Assembly: GCA_002716125.1 (NCBI GenBank)
Contig: PAZH01000059.1
Coordinates: 1-37,896, forward strand
DNA from: Rhodospirillaceae bacterium
GTDB taxonomy: Bacteria; Pseudomonadota; Alphaproteobacteria; UBA8366
Reading direction: 5' to 3'
DNA length: 37,896 bases
Under the pieces are notes generated by a model. The model was not told where the DNA came from. It searched no databases and saw only the letters and a list, made by a program, of their open reading frames with translations. The position numbers and the translations under genes were made by a program. This document shows positions 24,809-33,460 of the stretch, in pieces. Within the stretch, counting starts at the first letter, position 1, and each line of letters opens with the position of its first letter.

Positions 24809-25984
24809 ATGCTGAAAATTCCAGCTATAGGCGCCAAACATGCTCTCATCGCCCTCATACTCTTCGGTTTGGTGGGGCCGCTTCCCGATACGGGCGCTTT
24901 TGCGCAAGGCCGGAACCCGTTCAAGGCGGTCGAAAAACGCGACAGGAACGGCGACGGTAGGCTCAGCCCGGACGAATGGCACAAGTCGAAGAAGATATTC
25001 GACAAGATCGACAAGGATAAAGACGGTTTCCTCTCGCCCGAAGACTTCGCCAAACATTGGGGTATCGCCGTGCCGGCCTCCGGTGCGGAAACCTCGAAGC
25101 AGAAGCGCGCAAATAAGCGCCATGCCAACAATACGTCGGACCTCTATTTCATCGATGCGCACAGCCAGATGGACGAGGACATCTCCGAAGAGCGTGTGAT
25201 CCAATTGATGGACGAAGGCGGCATTTACGCGACGCTTTTGGCAAAACACAAACGTCGTTCCTGGGCGTCCGTACTGGCTTTCGCCAAGGCTTATCCCAAG
25301 CGCATCATCCCACTGATCTACACCAAGCTGAAAAACGAGGACAAACGTCTAGAAGAAATCGACGAACAGTACCGTTCGGACAAGTTCAAGGGTGTGGAAG
25401 AAGTCTTGGTCTGGCATGGCAAGAAGCGGAACGTTGCCCCTCAAATGGTGCGCGACTTCGACGACTGGACAACCCGAAAGGTTATCGAGATATCGCTCAA
25501 GGAAGGTTGGCCGGTCGTCCTGCATATCGAATTCCAATACATGCCGGCCGATGAGAGAGTTCGTTTGATGGCCGGTTTGGTGAAGACGCTCGAAGCGCAC
25601 CCGAACCATCCTTTCGTCTTGATACACATGGCGCAGTTGGAAGCGCCGGACGTCGGCGATTTAATTCAATCTCACGGCAACGTCTATTTCATGATTTCCC
25701 AAACAAACCCGGGCTCGAACGCACTGAAGAAAGGCAACCCGTGGAAGTTCGTTGAGATGTTCAACGGCCAGAAGCGACTCCTACCGAGATGGCGCCAATT
25801 GTTCAAAAACCATCCGGAGCGCTTCATCTTCGCCCTGGACAGCGTCTTCAAATTCAATTGGGAACACCAGCATGTCCGTCAAATGCGCCTATGGCGGCGT
25901 GTTTTCCAAAGCTTCCCGCCAAACGTCGCACACGCCATCGCCCACGGAAACGCGGAAAGGCTTTGGAAGCTGGAACCGCGATGA
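24809..25984 (+). CDS. secreted EF-hand protein fused to an amidohydrolase-like TIM barrel
   Basis: A 391-residue protein. An N-terminal hydrophobic signal peptide (about 1-33, with cleavage near AFAQG) is followed by two EF-hand loops, D45-x-N47-x-D49 ... E56 and D68-x-D70-x-D72 ... D79, then an amidohydrolase_2-like barrel from about residue 112. Possible metal residues are H118 (with Q120 in place of the second His of HxH), the His in VVLHIEF, the His in LIHMAQ and the Asp in FALDSVF. It may be a calcium-binding periplasmic hydrolase or a binding protein with a relict active site. ATG 24809 was chosen over 24791 because AGGAGGGG lies 9 nt upstream and the signal peptide then starts cleanly. 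It is coupled to the preceding FAD oxidoreductase. Confidence 0.75.
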   Translation: MLKIPAIGAKHALIALILFGLVGPLPDTGAFAQGRNPFKAVEKRDRNGDGRLSPDEWHKSKKIFDKIDKDKDGFLSPEDFAKHWGIAVPASGAETSKQKRANKRHANNTSDLYFIDAHSQMDEDISEERVIQLMDEGGIYATLLAKHKRRSWASVLAFAKAYPKRIIPLIYTKLKNEDKRLEEIDEQYRSDKFKGVEEVLVWHGKKRNVAPQMVRDFDDWTTRKVIEISLKEGWPVVLHIEFQYMPADERVRLMAGLVKTLEAHPNHPFVLIHMAQLEAPDVGDLIQSHGNVYFMISQTNPGSNALKKGNPWKFVEMFNGQKRLLPRWRQLFKNHPERFIFALDSVFKFNWEHQHVRQMRLWRRVFQSFPPNVAHAIAHGNAERLWKLEPR

Positions 25985-26078
25985 GAAGCCCAAAACGCAA
26001 AAGAAACCAACGGCAATAGCTTTTTACTGCTGGCCCAAATCTAAATGGCAATATTTCGCAAATGCATTAAATCGGTTG

Positions 26079-26093
26079 TCTCGTCGAACGAGA
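26079..26093. repeat. small inverted repeat in the convergent intergenic gap
   Basis: TCTCGT (26079-26084) pairs with ACGAGA (26088-26093) around CGA. It lies in the AT-richer gap between the convergent EF-hand and DUF91 genes and could end transcription from either side, but no clear T-tract follows on either strand. Confidence 0.3.
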
Positions 26094-26137
26094 AGACCTG
26101 ACGTCACCGCCAATCGGCAAAGATCAATTGCGGAGTT

Positions 26138-27181
26138 CTATGCCTGCGGGCGGTAGGAAATATCCTTCAATTGAAATTGCTCGATGATCCGATCGACTTC
26201 ACTAAGCGTTTGGTTTCCCCACATCTTTGTGATGGCGTAAGTCTTGCCTTGATATTTTATGAGTTCGTCGTCCGCCGTGAAGAAACGGCGACTTTCGGAT
26301 GTCGAACTAATTTCATCACGCTCATTCTCGGCTGCCGCAAGGAATTCGCTCTCGGTGTACTCTCCTGGAACAATTAACCACCTCCTTCCTTCAGGGTACA
26401 CTTCCAACGGTTCCGCGCCTCGTTCGATACCCTCACGGATCACGTAATAGGCCAAGTGGCGCTTGGGTAGATTTTCGTAAACGCGGCCTCCAATCGTAAG
26501 ATTGAAGCGGGTCAAGTCGCGATTCTGAGACCGGGCGCGGCGTTCCTCCCGGTCCTTCTCTCTCAGGCGTACTTGGTAGTCTGCGGCTTCGGGCAACGGA
26601 TAAATCTGTTGTACATCGAGAAGTACATCCGTGCCCAACTTATAGGGCTTCAGCCTAACGCAGCGGATATCGATATCGTGCTCTCCAAGCCACATGACCG
26701 CCGTTGTCAGCTCCTTTGAAAACTCCGCAGAGGCTAGAACAATCAAAATATCAGAGCCGAACTCATCCGGTTGCGGCTCGTCCCATCCTAAGAACTCCAG
26801 GATTCGCCGCTCAGCATCGTCTTCAACATTATTGCTGGATAAAAACTCCTCATGCGCCCGTACGGCCGCCGCAAATGTCATATGAGATACCATCGCAGCG
26901 TATCTCACAGCTTGCAGTTCCATATGGCCGCCATCATCGGTTCGTTTTAGTTCGACGACGACGATGCGGGCTTCTCGATCGAGGCAGAGGAGGTCAATCC
27001 TGCGGCGGCTTTCTTCCCAATCCCCGAACTCCTCGGCGAGCACCATCGCATTCGGAACGATGATCTCGATTGCATTTCTGAACATTGCTTGGAGATCCCG
27101 TCGTTCCATGATGCTTTCCGCCTGAAACGTGGTTTCTTCAACTGGCTCTGCTGTCTCTCCATTCAATCGATAGATCGGCAC
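26138..27181 (-). CDS. DUF91/NucS-like PD-(D/E)xK nuclease-family protein
   Basis: A 347-residue protein with a PD-(D/E)xK nuclease core: E50/E51 (AEEFGDWEESRRR), D63 (RIDLLCLD), E77-L-K79 (VVVELKR) and Q90 in the following helix. The core resembles the C-terminal nuclease domain of NucS/DUF91 endonucleases and is followed by FSKELTTAVMWLGEHDIDIRC and a C-terminal domain of about 150 residues that I do not recognise. A DNA repair or defence-type role is possible. I chose GTG 27181 (protein begins VPIYRLNGET, the usual family N-terminus, with GGAG upstream) over the ATG at 27235. Gene and flanks are visibly AT-richer than the neighbours, which suggests recent acquisition. Confidence 0.78.
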   Translation of the reverse strand: MPIYRLNGETAEPVEETTFQAESIMERRDLQAMFRNAIEIIVPNAMVLAEEFGDWEESRRRIDLLCLDREARIVVVELKRTDDGGHMELQAVRYAAMVSHMTFAAAVRAHEEFLSSNNVEDDAERRILEFLGWDEPQPDEFGSDILIVLASAEFSKELTTAVMWLGEHDIDIRCVRLKPYKLGTDVLLDVQQIYPLPEAADYQVRLREKDREERRARSQNRDLTRFNLTIGGRVYENLPKRHLAYYVIREGIERGAEPLEVYPEGRRWLIVPGEYTESEFLAAAENERDEISSTSESRRFFTADDELIKYQGKTYAITKMWGNQTLSEVDRIIEQFQLKDISYRPQA

Positions 27182-27333
27182 GACGTAACTCCAATCAAAT
27201 ACTTGCAACAGACATTCGCGCATTCTCACATTCACAAACTATCCTGGTTTGGTGGCGGATAGATTCACAGCCGATAAACCTAAATCAAAAGCGCGAGAAA
27301 ATCTTCACCCGACAATCTCTCTTGGCAAACCAC

Positions 27334-28011
27334 TTACGCAAACCCGAGAAATGTCGTGTACGTGTCGATCGGCAGTTTCTCCGTGCGGAAGGCGTTCTCC
27401 GGTGCATCGGGATCTTCGTAGCCGATGGCGAGGCCGCAAGCGAATTGTTCCTCGTCTTCCATCGGCAAGTGCGGGCGAATGGCCTTGTGATACCAGTTGA
27501 AAGCCGCCTGGCCGCATGTATGCAACCCTTCGCCTCGGGCCCCGATCATCAAGTTCTCGATGAACATCCCCATATCCATGAAAGCGCCCGTCGCAAGCCG
27601 CCGGTCGAACGTGATGAACATGCCGACCGGCGCATCGAAGAAGACGTAGTTCCGATTCATCTGATCGATCCGGGCCTGCTTATCCTCGCGCGCAATACCG
27701 AGTGCTGCGTACAGGCCAAAACCAGTCGCGCGCCGGCGCGCAATATAGGGCTCGAACCATTCCGTCGGATAGTAGTCGAACTCCGGTTCGTGCGCTTCCG
27801 GCGGATCTTCGGCGATGGCCTTTAGAATTGAGGCGGAGACCGCATCTTTCACCTCACCCGCCACCGCATAGACCTTCCACGGCTGAATATTGTGGCCGCT
27901 CGGCGCCATGCCGGCGCCCTCGATAATGCGGCGCAAGCTTCCCATCGGTACCGCTTTGGGTAAGAACTTCCGCACGGAACGGCGGCTCATAATCGCCTCG
28001 TGTACGTCCAA
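27334..28011 (-). CDS. nitroreductase-family FMN oxidoreductase
   Basis: A 225-residue nitroreductase-family protein that binds FMN and reduces nitro or related substrates with NAD(P)H. The N-terminal SRRSVRKF (phosphate-binding Arg cluster), APSGHNIQPWKVYAV and the C-terminal FACGLAIGYEDPDAPENAFRT are standard for the family, including the GY..P.....F.T end. The start is TTG at 28011, supported by AAGGAG 8 nt upstream; the next internal ATG would cut into the SRRS motif region. It is transcribed leftward, divergent from the SRPBCC gene. There is no clear pathway context. Confidence 0.88.
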   Translation of the reverse strand: MDVHEAIMSRRSVRKFLPKAVPMGSLRRIIEGAGMAPSGHNIQPWKVYAVAGEVKDAVSASILKAIAEDPPEAHEPEFDYYPTEWFEPYIARRRATGFGLYAALGIAREDKQARIDQMNRNYVFFDAPVGMFITFDRRLATGAFMDMGMFIENLMIGARGEGLHTCGQAAFNWYHKAIRPHLPMEDEEQFACGLAIGYEDPDAPENAFRTEKLPIDTYTTFLGFA

Positions 28012-28160
28012 TGGACCGGCTCCTTCGTCGCTTCATGATGGCCGGACCTGAGCCTAGTCAGGATTCACCGACACGTCACTTATTGGCGTGACAGGCCCAA
28101 GTTCTACATTGAGTATCCGGCGCCGCATCCAGCCGAATGAAATTGAGGTGAAGACAACGC

Positions 28161-28715
28161 ATGCTCTCCAAAGACGCTGCCCCAACTTGGCATGCTGACG
28201 TGGCCGCGATCGGGCTCGAAAGGGGGCGGTCGCTTTCGGCGTCGATCGATATGGATGCGGCACCGTCGGCACTCTGGCAGGGGATCACCACACCCGGCCA
28301 ACTGAAGCGGTGTCATCCATTTTGCGAGAGCACCACGGTCGACACTTGGCCCGGCGCCGGTTCACGAGACTCCATTACCTATTACAGTGGCCGGACCTAT
28401 CGCCGGAATTTCGTCGATTGGATCGATGGTGTCGGCTACGACATTGAATTGGGCGACCGTCCAAACCCGACGGCGCGTGTTCTGTGGCGGATCGCGCCGA
28501 TATCGGATACCGCCTGTCGCTTATCCATCGAAGTCGTCCCGTATCTAAAAGCGGACCTCAGCGAGACCAAGAAGGCGCAATATCAGGATCGCCTTTTCGG
28601 CGCTGACCTGCAGCATTATCTGGAGAGTGTTGTGCAGGGGGGCGCTTATTGGATCACAACCGGACGGAATGTCGATAAAGATCAATTCGGATCAAACCCA
28701 TTGTATTCCGGCTAA
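28161..28715 (+). CDS. SRPBCC-superfamily protein
   Basis: A 184-residue START/Bet v1-like protein: SLSASIDMDAAPSALWQGITTPGQLKRCHPFCEST is the usual opening of an SRPBCC hydrophobic-ligand-binding domain, followed by alternating strands and a long C-terminal helix (about 140-168). Members range from polyketide cyclases to lipid carriers, so the function is undetermined. It starts with ATG, with GAGGTG about 10 nt upstream, and is followed 32 nt later by the alpha/beta hydrolase on the same strand, so the two are probably in one transcript. Confidence 0.72.
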   Translation: MLSKDAAPTWHADVAAIGLERGRSLSASIDMDAAPSALWQGITTPGQLKRCHPFCESTTVDTWPGAGSRDSITYYSGRTYRRNFVDWIDGVGYDIELGDRPNPTARVLWRIAPISDTACRLSIEVVPYLKADLSETKKAQYQDRLFGADLQHYLESVVQGGAYWITTGRNVDKDQFGSNPLYSG

Positions 28716-28747
28716 CAGCCAATCCAGAGAATATCGAGAACGCACCC

Positions 28748-29620
28748 ATGAATCGACCCGTCTACCGAGACTACGATCAAGCGGCGCTGGATGCGCAATA
28801 CAATGCGCGGTCCGCGGTCCCGGCCTTCGATGCCTTCGTAAAACGCTGGATCGCGGACGGTGCGCGGACCGTAGAAGACCTCCCCTGCACGCTCGACGTT
28901 GCGTATGGCACGAGCGACGTCGAAATCCTGGATATCTTCCATCCTGCGGGCGGCGGGCCCGCGCCGATCTTGATGTTCTTTCACGGCGGCTATTGGCGGG
29001 CGGGCGATAAGGCCTGGTTCCGTTTCCTGGCGCGACCGTTCGTCGAGCGAGGCGCCATGTTCGTCATCCCGAAATACGGCCTTGCGCCGGATCACTCGAT
29101 GGATGAGTTGATCGCGCAATGCCGTCGTGCCGTCGCCTGGACACATGGGCATGCGGGCGAATTTGGCGGCGACAGCGCCCGCTTGTTCGTCTCGGGCCAC
29201 TCCGCCGGCGGGCATATTACCGGCATGATGCTGGCGACGGACTGGGCCGCGCACGCGGAAATGCCAGCGGACACGATTAAAGGGATAACCGGGATCAGCG
29301 GTCTCTACGATCTAGAGCCGATCCGGCTCTCCCACGTCAACGAGCCTCTTCAGTTGACCGAAGCGAGCGCCGAGCGCAACAGCCCCGTGCGGCAACCGCT
29401 GCCCACCGCCCCGCCCGCGGCTCTCCTTACACATGGCGGACTCGAAAGCGACGAATACGGCCGCCAGGCTTCGGCCTATGCCGAGGCGCTCGGAAAAGCA
29501 GGGGGCGAACCCGTCTCAATGGGAATCGAGGGACACCATCATTTCTCTGTCCTCGACGCGTTCGCCAACCCCGATCATCGGTTCGGTCGTGCCGTCCTCG
29601 AACAAATCGGCCTTGCCTAA
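28748..29620 (+). CDS. alpha/beta hydrolase, kynurenine-formamidase/carboxylesterase-like
   Basis: A 290-residue serine hydrolase with the oxyanion-hole motif HGGYW at 79-83, the nucleophile elbow GHSAGG with S152, and a catalytic His in GIEGHHHFS near 262-264; an Asp near 238 probably completes the triad. The N-terminal YRDYDQAALDAQYNARS and overall layout resemble bacterial arylformamidase-like esterases (BD-FAE/kynurenine formamidase group). It has no signal peptide. It is likely cotranscribed with the SRPBCC gene. Its TAA stop overlaps the antisense stop of the next gene (CTAA at 29617-29620). Confidence 0.87.
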   Translation: MNRPVYRDYDQAALDAQYNARSAVPAFDAFVKRWIADGARTVEDLPCTLDVAYGTSDVEILDIFHPAGGGPAPILMFFHGGYWRAGDKAWFRFLARPFVERGAMFVIPKYGLAPDHSMDELIAQCRRAVAWTHGHAGEFGGDSARLFVSGHSAGGHITGMMLATDWAAHAEMPADTIKGITGISGLYDLEPIRLSHVNEPLQLTEASAERNSPVRQPLPTAPPAALLTHGGLESDEYGRQASAYAEALGKAGGEPVSMGIEGHHHFSVLDAFANPDHRFGRAVLEQIGLA

Positions 29621-30648
29621 CCGCGCGGTGCCAGCTGCCAGATCAATGCCCCATCGACCTCTTCCACCTCGACATCGATAAAAACGCGGTGAGAGCCGAT
29701 GGCCCCGCGCCACAGCTCCGTCCAGCAAGCCAGCATGGTCTCGCGATCCACACCTTCCAACCCTCGGACGATGCGCAAACCCGCGTGACGGAGCGTCGCG
29801 CGGTCCCCAGTCACCGAGAGCTCGACCGTATCGCCCATGCCTTCAAGCACTGTCGCGAGAAACCGCGCCGCATCCGCCACACCGCCGTCGACGCAGCCAA
29901 GCGCATCGGCCATGTGCTTGAACTGTTGCAACCCGGTGAGACGCGCCGCGCGCTTGCCGAGCTCGAGGGTGCGGTCGCGGCCGATGACAGTCGTCAACTC
30001 GCGGATGCCGTTGCGGCAGTATTCCATCGAATAGTTTCGCGCCGCCTTGGATAGGCGCTCCGCATTCCAATGTTCCGCGGGCGGGCTCGGCTGATCGTCG
30101 GGATCGAACGGCGGCGGCGTCTCGTCAGGCGCGTATTGGAGCCGCTCTTCTTCGGTCAAATCGTGGTCGTACTCCTTGAAATAACCGCAGAAACCGAATT
30201 GACCGGTCAGATCTTCCGATACGCAAACATAGCCAAGACGCGGGTTCTTCAGCGACACCCCGTTCTGCGCATACCAGCCGCGCAGGAAACCACGGCTCGC
30301 CTCGACCGGGATTCCGCAGATGGCCGGACCGTCATACATCCATCGCGGATAGCGGAACCGGACCCAGGATTTGGTGTCCGACTCGGCCATATATTCGACC
30401 CGAACGCCGCCGACGCTATTGGAAAGAACGTGATACTTCGCACAAGCGACCGCATCCGGCAGATCGTCCAAGCCGAGCTTGTTAAAGCTTGAGAGGAATT
30501 TATCCTCATGCTGCTGACGGAAAATGCGAAAGATCCACTCGCCGATAACGTCTTTGCCTTCCTCGACCGACACCATGAGCTGCAGCCCGAGAAAATATTG
30601 ATGATGGAGATGCGCTTGCACCTCAATCGGCGTCGAGGAGTCCGTCAT
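29617..30648 (-). CDS. protein of unknown function, 343 residues
   Basis: I do not recognise this family. It is a soluble-looking protein with no signal peptide or membrane helix. Residues 1-150 are rich in aromatic residues and His (HLHHQYFLGL; RFRYPRWMYDGP), with a GQFGFCGYFKEYDHD stretch. A Pro/Asp-rich linker lies near 170-195, and a helical second half runs about 200-340 ending in a strand pair. The two-part layout suggests a ligand-binding N-terminal part and a helical-plus-strand C-terminal part. Codon use and GC-rich third positions match neighbouring genes, and the frame is clean over 1 kb, so it is a real gene. It converges with the alpha/beta hydrolase with overlapping stop codons. 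Confidence 0.7.
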   Translation of the reverse strand: MTDSSTPIEVQAHLHHQYFLGLQLMVSVEEGKDVIGEWIFRIFRQQHEDKFLSSFNKLGLDDLPDAVACAKYHVLSNSVGGVRVEYMAESDTKSWVRFRYPRWMYDGPAICGIPVEASRGFLRGWYAQNGVSLKNPRLGYVCVSEDLTGQFGFCGYFKEYDHDLTEEERLQYAPDETPPPFDPDDQPSPPAEHWNAERLSKAARNYSMEYCRNGIRELTTVIGRDRTLELGKRAARLTGLQQFKHMADALGCVDGGVADAARFLATVLEGMGDTVELSVTGDRATLRHAGLRIVRGLEGVDRETMLACWTELWRGAIGSHRVFIDVEVEEVDGALIWQLAPRG

Positions 30649-30785
30649 TCTCGTTCTTCCCTTCGTCGTGCGAGACAGGCGGCGACCCTAGCCGTCCGGA
30701 AACTTGTTTTCAATTTGAACGTCAACCGTGGACGCCTGAGAACAAATTGTGCGATCGACATCTGCCGTCTTACTATACGCGCGCA

Positions 30786-31907
30786 ATGAAAAGGATTTTG
30801 CAAAACGCCCTGCTCGTTCTTGGATCGACCATCGCAGGGCTGCTGATTTTGGAGGCGCTGCTTTGGGCGGTTTACCCGCCGGTGCGGTCCAATCCTCTCC
30901 CGCCCGGACTCACCTTCCCACGCCCAGGCGGTTTCTCGACGCTCACCCCTGGCTTCGATGGCGTTATGGACAATCGCGCCGAATTTACGGGAAAACGCGT
31001 TCGGGTTGACGCCCGCGGGCGCCGTATCGTCCCCGCGGCATCGCAAACGCTACCTACGGCAACGCAGGTCCACTTTCTGGGCGATAGCCAAACCTTCGGA
31101 CATGGCCTCACAGACGACGAAAGCTGGCCAAACCAATTGCAAGAAAGATTTCTAGAGAAGACCCAAGCGATTCGTGTCGTCAATTGGGGCGTACCGGCCG
31201 CGAACACCGAACATTATTGGCGACGCCTGCCTCGGCTCTTGGAGGACACCTCTCCCGGCGATTTTCTCGTGATCGGTTTGACATGGAACGATTTCACGAC
31301 GGCGCCCGGACCGCTTGACCTTGTCGCCCCCAAAGCCGATTTCGCCAAACTTGCGACCGGCGCGCAACAGTACAAGGAACGCGCATTTCCCGGCTTAGCG
31401 GACGCGAAGGCGTTCCTGACGAGCCTCTCGGGAAAATCAGCCGTCATCAGCGCTCTGCTGCCGTCGTTTCGATCTATTTATTATCGGTTCCGGGATCGAC
31501 ATCCGGTCGCGGACATACTGGCGAGCGGCGTCACCGAAAATGTATTCGAGCTGCTTGCGGGTATGCGCCAACGCGCCGAAGCGGCAGAACTGCGATTTGC
31601 CGTACTGTTTTTGACCAACGGTGTGTTTCTCGTCGACAAAGCCTATGGGGCATTCTCGCAGAATGGACGGTTTTTCCCGTCGCAAAATGTGATGGGCGAT
31701 GCGGCGAAGCCGCTTTGTAAGGTGCACCGCCTTCATTGTATCGACGCCTTCGAAGCGCTCCATGTGAACGCTGGCGACGGTATGATCTACCCGATCGACG
31801 GTCACTATTCGCCGCAGGGTGCGGAACGCATCGCCGACTATGTAATGGACGCGCTGGCGCCTTCTCTATTGCCGGAAGCTTTAAAAAAACACCGCGCGAC
31901 TAAATAA
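30786..31907 (+). CDS. membrane-anchored SGNH/GDSL hydrolase
   Basis: A 373-residue protein with an N-terminal signal anchor (about residues 5-28), followed by an SGNH hydrolase domain. Block I is FLGDSQTFG with nucleophile S101, a WNDF segment may supply the block III Asn, and the D338-x-H340 pair in YPIDGHYSPQGAERIA is block V. Such proteins act as periplasmic esterases or acetyltransferase-associated hydrolases on polysaccharides. ATG 30786 was chosen because it starts the hydrophobic anchor; upstream codons in the same frame look non-coding. A single gene; the downstream gap to tRNA-Val shows small GC stems but no convincing terminator. Confidence 0.83.
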   Translation: MKRILQNALLVLGSTIAGLLILEALLWAVYPPVRSNPLPPGLTFPRPGGFSTLTPGFDGVMDNRAEFTGKRVRVDARGRRIVPAASQTLPTATQVHFLGDSQTFGHGLTDDESWPNQLQERFLEKTQAIRVVNWGVPAANTEHYWRRLPRLLEDTSPGDFLVIGLTWNDFTTAPGPLDLVAPKADFAKLATGAQQYKERAFPGLADAKAFLTSLSGKSAVISALLPSFRSIYYRFRDRHPVADILASGVTENVFELLAGMRQRAEAAELRFAVLFLTNGVFLVDKAYGAFSQNGRFFPSQNVMGDAAKPLCKVHRLHCIDAFEALHVNAGDGMIYPIDGHYSPQGAERIADYVMDALAPSLLPEALKKHRATK

Positions 31908-32009
31908 CAGACCAATCCGATTGCGCTGTATTCGAGCACACCGATGCGGCCCGTCACGCCGCGGGCAAGGCTCGTTCATTCGAGGCGAAATTTTTCTACG
32001 GGAAGAAAA

Positions 32010-32086
32010 TGGTGGGTCCGACAAGACTTGAACTTGTGACCTCCGCCATGTCAAGACGGCGCTCTAGCCAGCTGAGCTACGGACCC
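32010..32086 (-). tRNA. tRNA-Val (GAC anticodon)
   Basis: On the minus strand the acceptor stem pairs GGGTCCG (86-80 of this 32-kb region) with CGGACCC, followed by A and an encoded CCA ending at 32010. The anticodon stem CCGTC/GGCGG encloses the loop TTGACAT, so the anticodon is GAC (valine). The anticodon and T-arms nearly match the tRNA-Val(CAC) at position 1. It is divergent from a TauD gene 134 bp away. Confidence 0.95.
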
Positions 32087-32220
32087 CCAGGCAGTCGTGT
32101 CGACTGCGGAGAGGCGCGGGAATAGCATCAATCTTCGCTCCGTTCAAGCCTCCGTTGAAGACGACAAGACACTTCGCGCTATATTCTGATGCGACGCGCC
32201 GAAATACGGAGGTATCGAAT

Positions 32221-33081
32221 ATGACAATAAGCTGCATTCCCGCATCCGACGCCCTGGGCGCCGTCATCTCCGACGTCGATCTCGCGAAGACTCTCGATAG
32301 CGAGACGGTCGGCGCATTGCAGAAGATTTGGGCCGAAAACCTGGTGATGATATTTCGCGGACAGTCGCTTTCGGACGACGATTTGATCCGTTTCTCTTCT
32401 CACTTCGGCGAATGCGAAAAGGCGCCGATCGGCGATTCGGTCTTGGAACAGGACATCCCACCCGAAATCACAGTCGTCTCCAACGTGATGGAGGACGGAA
32501 AACCCATTGGCTTCCTCGGTACCGGCGAGCTGACCTGGCACACCGATATGTCGTATATCCCGGAACCGTCCGACGCGAGCGGCCTTTATGCCATCGAAGT
32601 CGCGGACGGCCCCGGCGGCGAGACCAGCTTCCTCAACATGTACAGCGCTTACGACACCCTACCGGCGGACCTACTCGCCAAGATCGAAGACCGCACGGCC
32701 AATCACGATTCGAGCTATACGAGCGCCGGCACGCTGCGAACGGGTCTCGCAGAGGTAACCGACGTCAGTAAAGCCCCCGGGGCGCGGCATCGTCTGTTAC
32801 GGACCCATCCGGTCACTGGCCGGACGGCCCTCTATCTCGGCCGGCGTCCGAATAGTTACATTCTCGATCTCTCGGTACCGGACAGCGAATCGCTCCTCGA
32901 CGAAGTCTGGAGCCATACGACCCAGGATAAGTTCGTCTATACGCATCGCTGGGAGAAAGGCGATCTCGTTTTTTGGGACAATCGTTGTGTGATGCATCGC
33001 CGCGAGCCGTTCGACGCAGGGGAGCGGCGAATTATGCACCGCACGCAGCTAAAGGGCGCTGCCCCCTTCTATCGCGCCTGA
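32221..33081 (+). CDS. TauD/TfdA-family Fe(II)/2-oxoglutarate dioxygenase
   Basis: A 286-residue TauD/TfdA dioxygenase with H107-x-D109 (WHTDMSY), distal H259 (CVMHRREPF) and R274 (MHRTQLKG), so the full iron and 2-oxoglutarate set is present. It is paralogous to the protein at 149-1102, sharing WHTDMSYIP and LGRRxNxYI segments, but shorter. ATG 32221 has GGAGG about 9 nt upstream; the earlier in-frame ATG at 32155 is unsupported. The substrate is unknown. Like its paralogue it sits beside a valine tRNA. It converges with cpdR 16 nt away. Confidence 0.88.
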   Translation: MTISCIPASDALGAVISDVDLAKTLDSETVGALQKIWAENLVMIFRGQSLSDDDLIRFSSHFGECEKAPIGDSVLEQDIPPEITVVSNVMEDGKPIGFLGTGELTWHTDMSYIPEPSDASGLYAIEVADGPGGETSFLNMYSAYDTLPADLLAKIEDRTANHDSSYTSAGTLRTGLAEVTDVSKAPGARHRLLRTHPVTGRTALYLGRRPNSYILDLSVPDSESLLDEVWSHTTQDKFVYTHRWEKGDLVFWDNRCVMHRREPFDAGERRIMHRTQLKGAAPFYRA

Positions 33082-33097
33082 GACAGCGTGTTACTCT

Positions 33098-33460
33098 TTA
33101 ATGGGAGAGGGCCCGGTCGACGACTTCGACCAATTCGTTGAGTTGGAACGGTTTCGGAAGCACCTCGTCGTACCGGCTATTATCCCGAACCTCCTGCAGC
33201 ACTTCGCCGACATAACCGGTGACGAAAACGATCGGCAATCCGGGCTTGTCGCGCCGCACGCAGCGCGCCAGCGATACGCCGTCGACGCCCGGCATTTTCA
33301 CGTCCGCCAAAAGCAAATCGTATTGCCCTTCGTCTTGTAATGCACAAAGCGCATCGGCACCGTTGGCGACGGCTGTGACTTCATAGCCTTCGCGCATTAA
33401 CGCTTGGGAAAGAAACTCCCGCATCGCGTCGTCATCTTCTGCAATCACAATTCTTGGCAT
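33098..33460 (-). CDS. cpdR: single-domain response regulator CpdR
   Basis: A 120-residue stand-alone receiver domain with D9/D10 (AEDDD), phosphoacceptor D53 (LLADVKMPG), T81 and K103 (PKPF) all intact. The sequence closely resembles Caulobacter CpdR, which in its unphosphorylated form directs ClpXP to the pole and promotes CtrA/PdeA degradation, and is phosphorylated via the CckA-ChpT relay. The LLLADVKMPGVDGVSLAR and FVTGYVGEVL pattern separates it from CheY. It is consistent with an alphaproteobacterial host. It is divergent from the lytic transglycosylase gene. Confidence 0.82.
   Translation of the reverse strand: MPRIVIAEDDDAMREFLSQALMREGYEVTAVANGADALCALQDEGQYDLLLADVKMPGVDGVSLARCVRRDKPGLPIVFVTGYVGEVLQEVRDNSRYDEVLPKPFQLNELVEVVDRALSH

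Noticed and set aside
31940..32000. Possible terminator between the SGNH hydrolase and tRNA-Val
   Set aside because: The GCGGC/GCCGC stem is more than 30 nt from the T-run, and the stem next to the T-run is only 4 bp.
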